A program made the position numbers and the translations under genes. Below the pieces are notes generated by a model. It was not told where the DNA came from, did not search any database, and saw only the letters and a list, made by a program, of their open reading frames with translations. Shown piece by piece: positions 1 to 7,130 of a stretch of DNA of 64,000 nt (its first letter is position 1; each line of letters starts with the position of its first letter). The stretch is from Streptomyces sp. AP-93 (GTDB lineage: Bacteria > Actinomycetota > Actinomycetes > Streptomycetales > Streptomycetaceae), in contig NZ_JALGBX010000015.1 in the NCBI RefSeq assembly GCF_022808175.1, positions 1 to 64,000 of the forward strand, read 5' to 3'.

Positions 1-340
1 GGTATCAACTTTTGGCGTTGATTTTTGGCACGCTGTTGAGTTCTCAAGGAACGGACGCTTCCTTTGTACTCACCCTCAGTAACAATTACTGGGGCTTTCC
101 TCCGGGCTTTCGTTCTGTTCTTGCGTTTCCGACTCTATCAGACTCTCTCGTGTCCGATTCCCGGTCGAAGCGGGTTTCGCTTTCCAGTTCTTCGCTTTCG
201 CGTTTCCCTTTCCTGCGATTCCAACTCTACCAGATCATTCCCATGTCGTTTCCGACTTGGATTTGAATTGGACGGCCATTGGAGAGCCATTCCCTTTCGG
301 GCGAGCCAGACTTTATCAGGTTTCCCTGCTCTGGTATTCC
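1..340 (-). promoter_or_regulatory. probable rRNA operon leader/promoter region, reading left out of the window
   Basis: No gene is seen in 1-476 apart from the RNase J terminator at 415-454. On the minus strand, 47 down to 27 reads TTGAGAACTCAACAGCGTGCC, a string I know from leaders just upstream of 16S rRNA in actinobacteria (boxA-like). Upstream of it are three degenerate copies of a promoter-like unit on the minus strand, near 142-117, 233-208 and 320-293, each with a -10-like TAGAGT or TAAAGT inside a CTGRTARAGT context and spaced about 90 bp. Base composition is clearly less GC-rich than the flanking genes. The arrangement fits a multi-promoter rrn leader with the 16S gene beyond position 1. 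The rRNA gene itself is not in the window, so this is inference from the leader. Confidence 0.55.
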
Positions 341-414
341 CACCCGCCCGCATCAACATGGCCGGGCACACGTGTGTGCCGGGGTGCCGTGCGAGGTGGA
401 GACGTAAACGTACT

Positions 415-454
415 GGAGCGGGGCCCCCGGATGCAAATCCGGTTGCCCCGCTCC
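415..454. terminator. hairpin terminator after RNase J
   Basis: GGAGCGGGG at 415-423 pairs with CCCCGCTCC at 446-454, and an inner CCGGAT/ATCCGG arm (427-432 with 437-442) lengthens the stem. It lies 22 bp beyond the RNase J stop, between that gene and the rrn leader. There is no clear U-tract, as is common for streptomycete terminators. Confidence 0.7.
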
Positions 455-476
455 GGTGTGGTCGCTAGGGCGAGGA

Positions 477-2162
477 TCAGACCTCGACGACGACCGGGAG
501 GATCATGGGGCGGCGGCGGTAGCCGTCCGAGACCCACTTGCCCATCGTGCGGCGGATGAGCTGCTGGATCTGGTGCGGCTCGGCCACACCGTCCGCGGCG
601 GCTCGGGCGATGGCTTCCTCGATCTTCGGCAGGACCGAGCTGAACGCCGAGTCCTCGATGCCGGAGCCGCGGGCCTGGATGTTCGGGCCGCTGACGATCT
701 TGCCCGTGGTGCTGTCCACCACGACGTAGACCGAGATGATGCCCTCGTCACCGAGGATCTTGCGGTCCTTGAGGTGGGCTTCGGTGACGTCGCCGACCGA
801 GAGGCCGTCCACGTAGACGTAGCCGGCCTGGACCTTGCCGGAGATGCGGGCCTTGCCGTCGATGAGGTCGACGACGACGCCGTCCTCGGCGATGACGATC
901 CGGTCCTTCGGTACGCCCGTCAGGGCGCCGAGCTCGGCGTTCGCGCGCAGGTGGCGCCATTCGCCGTGGACCGGCATCAGGTTCCGCGGCTTGCAGATGT
1001 TGTAGAAGTACAGCAGCTCGCCGGCGGAGGCGTGGCCGGAGACGTGCACCTTGGCGTTGCCCTTGTGCACGACGTTGGCGCCCCACCGGGTCAGGCCGTT
1101 GATCACGCGGTAGACCGCGTTCTCGTTGCCCGGGATGAGCGACGAGGCCAGGATGACCGTGTCGCCCGGGACGATCCGGATCTGGTGGTCGCGGTTCGCC
1201 ATGCGGGACAGGGCCGCCATCGGCTCGCCCTGCGAACCCGTGCAGACCAGGACGACCTCGTGGGCCGGCAGGTCGTCGAGGGTCTTGACGTCCACGACCA
1301 GGCCGGCCGGGACCTTCAGGTAGCCCAGGTCACGGGCGATGCCCATGTTGCGGACCATCGAACGGCCGACGAAGGCGACCCTGCGGCCGTACTCGTGTGC
1401 GGCGTCGAGGATCTGCTGGATGCGGTGCACGTGGCTCGCGAAGCTCGCCACGATGATCCGGTTGTTGGCGTTGGCGAACACCGTGCGCAGGACGCCCGAG
1501 ATCTCGCGCTCGGGCGGGACGAAGCCCGGGACCTCGGCGTTCGTCGAGTCCGAGAGGAGAAGGTCGATGCCTTCTTCGCTCAGGCGCGCGAAGGCGTGCA
1601 GGTCGGTGAGGCGGTTGTCCAGCGGGAGCTGGTCCATCTTGAAGTCACCGGTGCACACGACCATGCCGGCGCCGGTGCGGATGGCCACGGCCAGGGCGTC
1701 CGGGATGGAGTGGTTGACCGCGATGAACTCGCAGTCGAAGGGGCCGAGGTTCTCGCGCTCGCCTTCCTTCACCTCGAGGGTGTAGGGGCGGATGCGGTGC
1801 TCCTGGAGCTTGGCCTCGATGAGCGCCAGCGTCAGCTTGGAGCCGATCAGCGGGATGTCCGGCTTCTCCCGGAGGAGGTAGGGGACGGCGCCGATGTGGT
1901 CTTCGTGGCCGTGCGTGAGGACGATGCCCTCGATGTCGTCGAGCCGGTCCCTGATGGACGAGAAGTCCGGCAGGATCAGGTCGATGCCCGGCTGCTCCTC
2001 TTCGGGGAACAGGACGCCGCAGTCGACGATGAGCAGGCGGCCGTCGAACTCGAAGACGGTCATGTTGCGGCCGATCTCACCGAGCCCGCCCAGGGGGGTG
2101 ACCCGAAGGCCGCCCTTGGGGAGCTTCGGCGGCGGACCGAGTTCAGGATGCGGATGGCTCAA
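477..2162 (-). CDS. rnj: Ribonuclease J
   Basis: RNase J is a metallo-beta-lactamase/beta-CASP enzyme that degrades and matures RNA, with 5'-to-3' exonuclease and endonuclease activity, in the cytoplasm. The product is 561 residues if started at TTG 2162; the metal-binding signature HGHEDH is at residues 84-89. The reading frame stays open upstream to 2222, but TTG 2162 has GGAGAA 6 bp before it, gives the MSHPHPEL N-terminus I recall from streptomycete RNase J, and leaves out a hairpin (2181-2215) that looks untranslated. The gene follows dapA on the same strand with a gap of about 116 bp, an order shared with other actinobacteria. A long plus-strand frame opposite it is a high-GC shadow. 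Confidence 0.93.
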   Translation of the reverse strand: MSHPHPELGPPPKLPKGGLRVTPLGGLGEIGRNMTVFEFDGRLLIVDCGVLFPEEEQPGIDLILPDFSSIRDRLDDIEGIVLTHGHEDHIGAVPYLLREKPDIPLIGSKLTLALIEAKLQEHRIRPYTLEVKEGERENLGPFDCEFIAVNHSIPDALAVAIRTGAGMVVCTGDFKMDQLPLDNRLTDLHAFARLSEEGIDLLLSDSTNAEVPGFVPPEREISGVLRTVFANANNRIIVASFASHVHRIQQILDAAHEYGRRVAFVGRSMVRNMGIARDLGYLKVPAGLVVDVKTLDDLPAHEVVLVCTGSQGEPMAALSRMANRDHQIRIVPGDTVILASSLIPGNENAVYRVINGLTRWGANVVHKGNAKVHVSGHASAGELLYFYNICKPRNLMPVHGEWRHLRANAELGALTGVPKDRIVIAEDGVVVDLIDGKARISGKVQAGYVYVDGLSVGDVTEAHLKDRKILGDEGIISVYVVVDSTTGKIVSGPNIQARGSGIEDSAFSSVLPKIEEAIARAAADGVAEPHQIQQLIRRTMGKWVSDGYRRRPMILPVVVEV

Positions 2163-2180
2163 AAGGTTCTCCTTCACCAC

Positions 2181-2215
2181 GCGCGGCCACGTACCCGTCG
2201 AGGCACGTGGCGCGC
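2181..2215 (-). promoter_or_regulatory. hairpin in the RNase J leader
   Basis: GCGCGGCCACGT at 2181-2192 pairs with ACGTGGCGCGC at 2205-2215, with one bulged base. It lies about 20 bp upstream of the TTG start of RNase J on the minus strand. It could be a terminator or attenuator after dapA, or an RNase-sensitive leader stem. Confidence 0.5.
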
Positions 2216-2278
2216 ATGTCATTCGTGCACTTGCTGTCGTCTTGTGTGGTTCTGCTTATTCAGTTGTGAAGTCTGATG

Positions 2279-3178
2279 TCAGAGCTGTACCCCGCCGGCG
2301 GCAAGATCGATCTTGAGCTGCGCCGTCTCTTCGGCGGTCAGCTCGACCAGCGGGAGCCGCAGCGGGCCCGCGGGCAGGCCCTGCAGGTTCAGCGCGCCCT
2401 TGGTGGTGATCACACCCTGGGTGCGGAACATGCCGGTGAAGACGGGGAGCAGCTTCTGGTGGATCTCGGTGGCCTTCTGGACGTCGCCGCCCAGGTGGGC
2501 CTCGAGCATCTCGCGGAGCTCGGGGGAAACCACGTGACCGACCACGGAGACGAAGCCGACCGCGCCGACCGCCAGGAGCGGCAGGTTCAGCATGTCGTCA
2601 CCGGAGTACCAGGCCAGGCCGCTCTGCGCGATGGCCCAGCTGGCGCGTCCGAGGTCGCCCTTGGCGTCCTTGTTGGCAACGATACGGGGGTGCTCGGCCA
2701 GCCGGACGAGTGTTTCCGTATTGATCGGGACACCACTGCGGCCGGGGATGTCGTAGAGCATCACCGGGAGCTCGGTGGCGTCGGCGATCGCCGTGAAGTG
2801 CCGGAAAAGGCCCTCCTGCGGCGGCTTGCTGTAGTACGGGGTGACCGCGAGCAGGCCGTGGGCGCCGGTGCGCTCGGCCTGACGGGCCAGCTCGAGGGTG
2901 TGACGGGTGTCATTGGTGCCGATGCCGGCGACCACGTGGGCCCGGTCTCCGACCGCTTCGAGTACGGCTCGTACGAGGTCGTTTTTCTCCGCGTCAGTGG
3001 TGGTCGGCGACTCACCGGTGGTGCCGTTGATGATCAGGCCGTCGTTGCCTGCGTCCACCAAGTGGACGGCGAGCTGCTGCGCGCCATCGAGGTCAAGTGC
3101 GCCATCCGCCGTAAACGGCGTGATCATGGCGGTGAGGACCCGCCCGAAGGGGGTCTGCGGAGTCGAGATCGGAGCCAT
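2279..3178 (-). CDS. dapA: 4-hydroxy-tetrahydrodipicolinate synthase
   Basis: DapA condenses pyruvate with aspartate semialdehyde, the first committed step to diaminopimelate and lysine. The product is 299 residues, the usual size. Family signatures are present: the pyruvate-binding GTTGE loop at residues 52-56, catalytic Tyr142 in YDIPGR, and the Schiff-base Lys170 in NKDA. I chose ATG 3178 because it gives the MAPIS N-terminus and length usual for the genus; an in-frame ATG at 3202 is the alternative. A promoter and a 5'-end hairpin lie upstream (3245-3323). RNase J follows on the same strand, and dapB lies further along in the same direction. Confidence 0.95.
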   Translation of the reverse strand: MAPISTPQTPFGRVLTAMITPFTADGALDLDGAQQLAVHLVDAGNDGLIINGTTGESPTTTDAEKNDLVRAVLEAVGDRAHVVAGIGTNDTRHTLELARQAERTGAHGLLAVTPYYSKPPQEGLFRHFTAIADATELPVMLYDIPGRSGVPINTETLVRLAEHPRIVANKDAKGDLGRASWAIAQSGLAWYSGDDMLNLPLLAVGAVGFVSVVGHVVSPELREMLEAHLGGDVQKATEIHQKLLPVFTGMFRTQGVITTKGALNLQGLPAGPLRLPLVELTAEETAQLKIDLAAGGVQL

Positions 3179-3244
3179 GGGTAACACGCTACTCGCTGCC
3201 ATGCTCGCGGTGTCCCCTCGGGGGACGTGATGAGGGTGTTGGAG

Positions 3245-3323
3245 CCCGGCACTGCCTGCTCGGGGGTTCAAGCAGTGCCGGGTCCGTTTGATCAGCCTAG
3301 ATGAACTTTACGAAACGTGGCAA
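3245..3323 (-). promoter_or_regulatory. dapA promoter with a hairpin at the mRNA 5' end
   Basis: On the minus strand TTGCCA (3323-3318), an 18-bp spacer and TAGGCT (3299-3294) form a good vegetative promoter, so transcription should begin near 3287. Almost at once the RNA would fold: CCCGGCACTGC at 3245-3255 pairs with GCAGTGCCGGG at 3272-3282, an 11-bp perfect stem with a 16-nt loop. About 65 nt then separate the stem from the dapA ATG. The rest of the 3179-3547 gap (from 3324) holds no gene I can support; it must contain the promoter of the plus-strand gene at 3548. Confidence 0.55.
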
Positions 3324-3547
3324 TACGGACACTTCGGACTTGTCTCGTACATCCGTACGGAACCGGCCGCTCCGCCCGTACGGGGCACCGCGGCCGACCG
3401 CGGGAAGGCTGACGCAGCGCCATAAAATTTGGTTAATGTCCCGAAAACCGGCACCGATCGGGCCTTTCGCACGTCCTACCGGGTAGAACGCCCGCCCATC
3501 CTGCCCCCACCGCCCCAGGGCCCTGACCGTGAGGAGAGTCGTTCCCC

Positions 3548-3787
3548 ATGTTCCGCCGGCGCGAACCCGTCCCGTTCGCCTTCGTCGCCGAGGCCGACCG
3601 ATTCCGCAGCAACGTCACTCCACCGCCGCGCGAGAGTCTGAGCAAGACCCAGATCGCCGCCCGTAGTCTGGTCGGACTGACCGTCGTGGCGGGGCTCGTC
3701 GGATCGCTGCTCTTCGGCATCCCGGCACTGCAGCCGAGCCACGCACCGGCGAAGTCGCAGCAGTCGGAGGCATCCGAGGGGCGGTAG
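3548..3787 (+). CDS. small single-pass membrane protein of unknown function
   Basis: A 79-residue protein. The first half is charged and cytoplasmic-like. A hydrophobic stretch around residues 40-58 (from VGLTVVAGLV onward) is one membrane segment, and the tail is Ser/Ala/Gln-rich. GAGGAGAG lies about 10 bp before ATG 3548. Third codon positions are GC-rich, supporting real coding. It precedes another plus-strand membrane-protein gene by 48 bp and diverges from dapA. I do not recognise a named family and offer no function. Confidence 0.75.
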   Translation: MFRRREPVPFAFVAEADRFRSNVTPPPRESLSKTQIAARSLVGLTVVAGLVGSLLFGIPALQPSHAPAKSQQSEASEGR

Positions 3788-3835
3788 CCTCACGGGCACA
3801 GCCCAACCGAACGTGCATGTGAGTGAGGTCCTGCC

Positions 3836-4393
3836 GTGCCCCTGCCCTTTTTGACGGCCGACGGCGCATTCGACGCGCACGACACCGGGGAAACGCTCCC
3901 CTACGAAGACCCCGACCGCTGGCGTCGCCCCTACCGTCCGGGGCCCTGGCGGGTTGCCATCGCCGCGGTGCTGCTGCTGCTCGGCTCGTTCATGCTGTTC
4001 GCCACGGTGATCATCGTGGCCGCCGGCACCTGGGCCGGCGCCCTGGGCGGTCTGCTCGCCTCGCTGGCCGTGGTCGGCTCCGCCCTGCGGCTGCTGCGCA
4101 CGGGCGTCTGGGTGAGCCCCAAGGGGCTGCGTGTGGCGGGGTTCTTCACCACCCGCTCGATCCCCTGGAACCAGGTCGGCGAGGTCCGCACGGTGCAGCA
4201 GCCCGTGCGCTGGCTCGGGCTGCCGAGGACCGTGCAGGGCCAGGCCCTGACGGTGGCCGCGCGCGGTGGCGTCGAACTGCCGGTACTGCTGACCGACCAC
4301 AGCGCCGATTTCCTGTCGCGGACCGAGGCCTTCGACCGGGCCGCCGGCGCGGTCGAGGCCTGGGCCGACGAGTACCGGGCCGTGCCGGCCTGA
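3836..4393 (+). CDS. PH-domain-like membrane protein
   Basis: A 185-residue protein starting at GTG 3836 behind GTGAGG. After about 35 polar residues come two adjacent hydrophobic segments (about residues 40-90) forming a membrane hairpin, then a C-terminal part (VSPKGLRVAGFF, IPWNQVGEVR) typical of bacterial PH-like domains in actinobacterial membrane proteins. The role is unknown. It is in line with the small gene upstream and converges on the gene at 4452-4904; paired hairpins at 4395-4472 separate them. Confidence 0.8.
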   Translation: MPLPFLTADGAFDAHDTGETLPYEDPDRWRRPYRPGPWRVAIAAVLLLLGSFMLFATVIIVAAGTWAGALGGLLASLAVVGSALRLLRTGVWVSPKGLRVAGFFTTRSIPWNQVGEVRTVQQPVRWLGLPRTVQGQALTVAARGGVELPVLLTDHSADFLSRTEAFDRAAGAVEAWADEYRAVPA

Positions 4394-4394
4394 G

Positions 4395-4472
4395 GACGCC
4401 CGCCCGGGCGCCCCTGAGCGGGCGTCACGCGCACCGGAAGCCCGTACAGGCTCAGGCTTGTACGGGCTTTCC
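4395..4472. terminator. two hairpins between convergent genes
   Basis: GACGCCCGC (4395-4403) pairs with GCGGGCGTC (4418-4426). A second stem, AAGCCCGTACA (4438-4448) with TGTACGGGCTT (4459-4469), overlaps the last codons of the minus-strand gene. Together they can end transcription from both sides. Confidence 0.65.
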
Positions 4473-4904
4473 GTCATGCAGGGAGATGGCCCGCTGCATG
4501 GCCTTGCGGGCCCGCGGGGTGTCGCGGGCGTCGTGGTAGGCGATGGCGAGGCGGAACCAGCTGCGCCAGTCCCCCGGCGCGTCCTGCGTCTCCGCCCTGC
4601 GGCGCGCGAAGACCTCGTCGGCCGAGTCCCGCAGGATCCGGCCGTACTTGTCCCGCTCCAGCTCGTCGACGGGCAGCCCGCCCTCGGCCTCCAGCTCGGC
4701 TCCGAGCTGGTTGGCCCTGGTGACGAACTGGGTGTTCTTCCAGAGGAACCAGACGCCGATGACCGGCAGGATCAGCACGGCCACCCCGAAGGTGACGGTG
4801 AGCCAGGTCCCGTGCCGGATCAGCATCAGGCCCCTGCTGCCGACCAGGACGAAGTACACGACCAGGACCGCGGCCGTGATGAAGTAGAGGATCTTCGCGC
4901 GCAT
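4452..4904 (-). CDS. membrane protein with a C-terminal helical (TPR-like) part
   Basis: A 150-residue protein. Two membrane segments lie near residues 5-27 and 33-55. They are followed by a charged helix and a C-terminal part (WRSWFRLAIAYHDARDTPRARKAM) resembling a tetratricopeptide unit. ATG 4904 lies 19 bp after the dapB stop, so the two are probably one transcript. I know it as a conserved streptomycete hypothetical protein; no function is established. Confidence 0.8.
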   Translation of the reverse strand: MRAKILYFITAAVLVVYFVLVGSRGLMLIRHGTWLTVTFGVAVLILPVIGVWFLWKNTQFVTRANQLGAELEAEGGLPVDELERDKYGRILRDSADEVFARRRAETQDAPGDWRSWFRLAIAYHDARDTPRARKAMQRAISLHDGKPVQA

Positions 4905-4923
4905 GGGTGCCGCCGCCTGCTCG

Positions 4924-5676
4924 TCAGCCGAGTTCGAGGAAGTTTTCCAGGCCGAAGGTGAGGCCCGGGGTCTGCGTCACGCGGCGCGCGCCGAGCAGGA
5001 TGCCCGGCATGAAGCTGCTGTGGTGCAGGGAGTCGTGACGGATGGTCAGGGTCTCGCCCTCGCCGCCGAGGAGCACCTCCTGGTGGGCCAGCAGGCCGCG
5101 GAGGCGGATCGCGTGCACCGGGACGCCGTCGACGTCCGCGCCGCGCGCGCCGTCGAGCCCGGTGGCGGTGGCGTCGGGCTGCGCGCCGAGGCCGGCCTCG
5201 GCGCGGGCGGCCGCGATGAGCTGCGCCGTACGGGTCGCCGTGCCGGAGGGGGCGTCGACCTTGTTCGGGTGGTGCAGTTCGACGACCTCGACGGACTCGA
5301 AGTACCGGGCGGCCTGCGCGGCGAACTTCATCGTGAGGACCGCGCCGATGGAGAAGTTCGGGGCGATGAGCACGCCGGTCGCCGGGGAAGCGGCGAGCCA
5401 GGTGTTCAGCCGGCCGAGGCGGTCCTCGGTCCAGCCGGTGGTGCCGACCACTCCGTGGATGCCGTGGCGGACGAGGAACTCCAGGTTCTCCATCACCGAG
5501 GCGGGGGTGGTCAGCTCGACCGCGACCTGGGCGCCGGCCTCGGCCAGCGTCTCCAGCTTGTCTCCGCGGCCGAGGGCGGCCACCAGTTCCATGTCCTCGG
5601 CGGCCTCGACGGCCTTGACCGCCTCGGAGCCGATGCGGCCCTGGGCGCCGAGAACTGCCACGCGCAGCTTGCTCAT
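4924..5676 (-). CDS. dapB: 4-hydroxy-tetrahydrodipicolinate reductase
   Basis: DapB reduces the product of DapA with NAD(P)H in diaminopimelate/lysine synthesis. The 250-residue product has the N-terminal dinucleotide motif VLGAQGRIG and the catalytic HH-P-K signature (ELHHPNKVDAPSG), followed by the substrate-binding GT. ATG 5676 was chosen because it starts directly before the Rossmann strand and gives the normal family length. A GC-rich palindrome at about 5697-5727 separates it from the M16 peptidase upstream and may attenuate read-through. Confidence 0.95.
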   Translation of the reverse strand: MSKLRVAVLGAQGRIGSEAVKAVEAAEDMELVAALGRGDKLETLAEAGAQVAVELTTPASVMENLEFLVRHGIHGVVGTTGWTEDRLGRLNTWLAASPATGVLIAPNFSIGAVLTMKFAAQAARYFESVEVVELHHPNKVDAPSGTATRTAQLIAAARAEAGLGAQPDATATGLDGARGADVDGVPVHAIRLRGLLAHQEVLLGGEGETLTIRHDSLHHSSFMPGILLGARRVTQTPGLTFGLENFLELG

Positions 5677-5750
5677 GTCATTCCTTAAAGTGCGTACGGG
5701 CCCGGGCCCTGTCCCGGGGCCCGGGCGACGTGCTCCTGAGAGTGGCCTGG

Positions 5751-7130
5751 CTAGGCGACGGCCTCGTCGAGACGGGCCGCCTGCTTCTCCTTCAGCGGGC
5801 CGATCACCGCGAGCGAGGGCCGCTGCGCCAGGACGTCCTGCGCGACCGAGCGCACTTCGTCCGGAGTGACGGCCGCGATCCGGGCCAGCAGGTCGTCGAC
5901 CGACATCTGGTCGCCCCAGCACAGCTCGCTCTTGCCGATGCGGTTCATGATCGCGCCGGTGTCCTCCAGGCCGAGGACGGTGGAGCCGGACAGCTGGCCG
6001 ACGGCCCGCCGGATCTCCTCGTCGGTGAGCCCGTCGGAGGCGACCTTGTCGAGCTCGTCCCGGCAGATCCGCAGTACGTCGTGGACCTGGCTGGGGCGGC
6101 AGCCCGCGTAGACGCCGAAGAGGCCGGTGTCGGCGAAGCCCGAGGTGTACGAGTACACGCTGTAGGCCAGGCCGCGCTTCTCGCGGACCTCCTGGAAGAG
6201 GCGGGAGGACATGCCGCCGCCGAGCGCGGTGTTCAATACGCCGAGCGCCCAGCGGCGCTCGTCGGTGCGGGCCAGCGCCGGCATGCCGAGGACCACGTGG
6301 GCCTGCTCGGTCTTGCGGTTGACCAGCTCGACGCGGCCGGAGGCGCGGATCCGCTTGGTGCCGGAGCGCGGACCGACCGGCTCGGCGTCCGTACGGGTCA
6401 GGGCGCCGGCCTTCTCGAAGGCCGCGCGGACCTGGCGTACGACCTTGTTGTGGTCGACGTTGCCCGCGGCCGCCACGACCAGGTGGGTGGGGTCGTAGTG
6501 CTTCTTGTAGAAGCGGCGGATCCGGTCGGCGGTGAGCGCGTTGATCGTGTCGACGGTGCCGAGGACGGGGCGCCCGAGCGGGGTGTCCCCGTACATGGTC
6601 TGGGCGAACAGGTCGTGGACCATGTCGCCCGGGTCGTCCTCGGTCATCGCGATCTCTTCGAGGATGACTCCGCGCTCGGCGTCGACATCGGATTCGAGGA
6701 TCAGCGAGCCGGTGAGCATGTCGCACACGACGTCGATGGCCAGCGGCAGGTCGGTGTCGAGCACCCGCGCGTAATAGCAGGTGTACTCCTTCGCCGTGAA
6801 GGCGTTCATCTCGCCGCCGACCGCGTCGATCGCGGAGGAGATGTCGAGGGCACTGCGCTTCTCTGTGCCCTTGAAGAGGAGGTGCTCCAGGTAGTGCGTG
6901 GCGCCGTTCAGAGAAGGCGTCTCGTCCCGGGAGCCGACGTGCGCCCAGATCCCGAAGGTGGCGGAGCGGACGGACGGCAGGGTCTCGGTGACGACGCGCA
7001 GTCCGCCGGGGAGGACCGTGCGGCGGACGGTGCCGATGCCGCCTGCGCCCTTGAGCAGTGTTTGGGTACGGGCGACGGCCCGCCCCTCCGAAGAGGGGCG
7101 GGCCGTCACACGGGAACTACGCGACGTCAC
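5751..7130 (-). CDS. M16-family zinc metallopeptidase
   Basis: A 459-residue insulinase/processing-peptidase-like protein. The inverted zinc motif HYLEH is at residues 79-83, followed by the family's acidic region, and the GGGMSSRLFQEVREKRGLAY signature of the second M16 half is clear. The substrate is unknown. GTG 7130 overlaps the pnp stop (GTGA), so translation is probably coupled. The first 20 residues are encoded by a perfect 15-bp hairpin (7074-7107), and no start codon further in would keep the first beta strand (LPGGLRVVTE), so I keep 7130. Confidence 0.9.
   Translation of the reverse strand: MTSRSSRVTARPSSEGRAVARTQTLLKGAGGIGTVRRTVLPGGLRVVTETLPSVRSATFGIWAHVGSRDETPSLNGATHYLEHLLFKGTEKRSALDISSAIDAVGGEMNAFTAKEYTCYYARVLDTDLPLAIDVVCDMLTGSLILESDVDAERGVILEEIAMTEDDPGDMVHDLFAQTMYGDTPLGRPVLGTVDTINALTADRIRRFYKKHYDPTHLVVAAAGNVDHNKVVRQVRAAFEKAGALTRTDAEPVGPRSGTKRIRASGRVELVNRKTEQAHVVLGMPALARTDERRWALGVLNTALGGGMSSRLFQEVREKRGLAYSVYSYTSGFADTGLFGVYAGCRPSQVHDVLRICRDELDKVASDGLTDEEIRRAVGQLSGSTVLGLEDTGAIMNRIGKSELCWGDQMSVDDLLARIAAVTPDEVRSVAQDVLAQRPSLAVIGPLKEKQAARLDEAVA
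7074..7107. terminator. 15-bp perfect hairpin inside the start of the M16 gene
   Basis: GACGGCCCGCCCCTC (7074-7088), loop CGAA, GAGGGGCGGGCCGTC (7093-7107). It lies 20 bp after the pnp stop on the minus strand, but inside the open frame of the M16 peptidase, where it encodes about residues 9-19. It may act as a partial terminator or processing site between pnp and the peptidase gene. Confidence 0.6.

Noticed and set aside
456..2276. Long plus-strand open frame opposite RNase J (606 codons)
   Set aside because: Shadow frame of a high-GC gene; its translation is Asp/Val/Arg-rich with no domain, while the minus strand encodes a complete RNase J.
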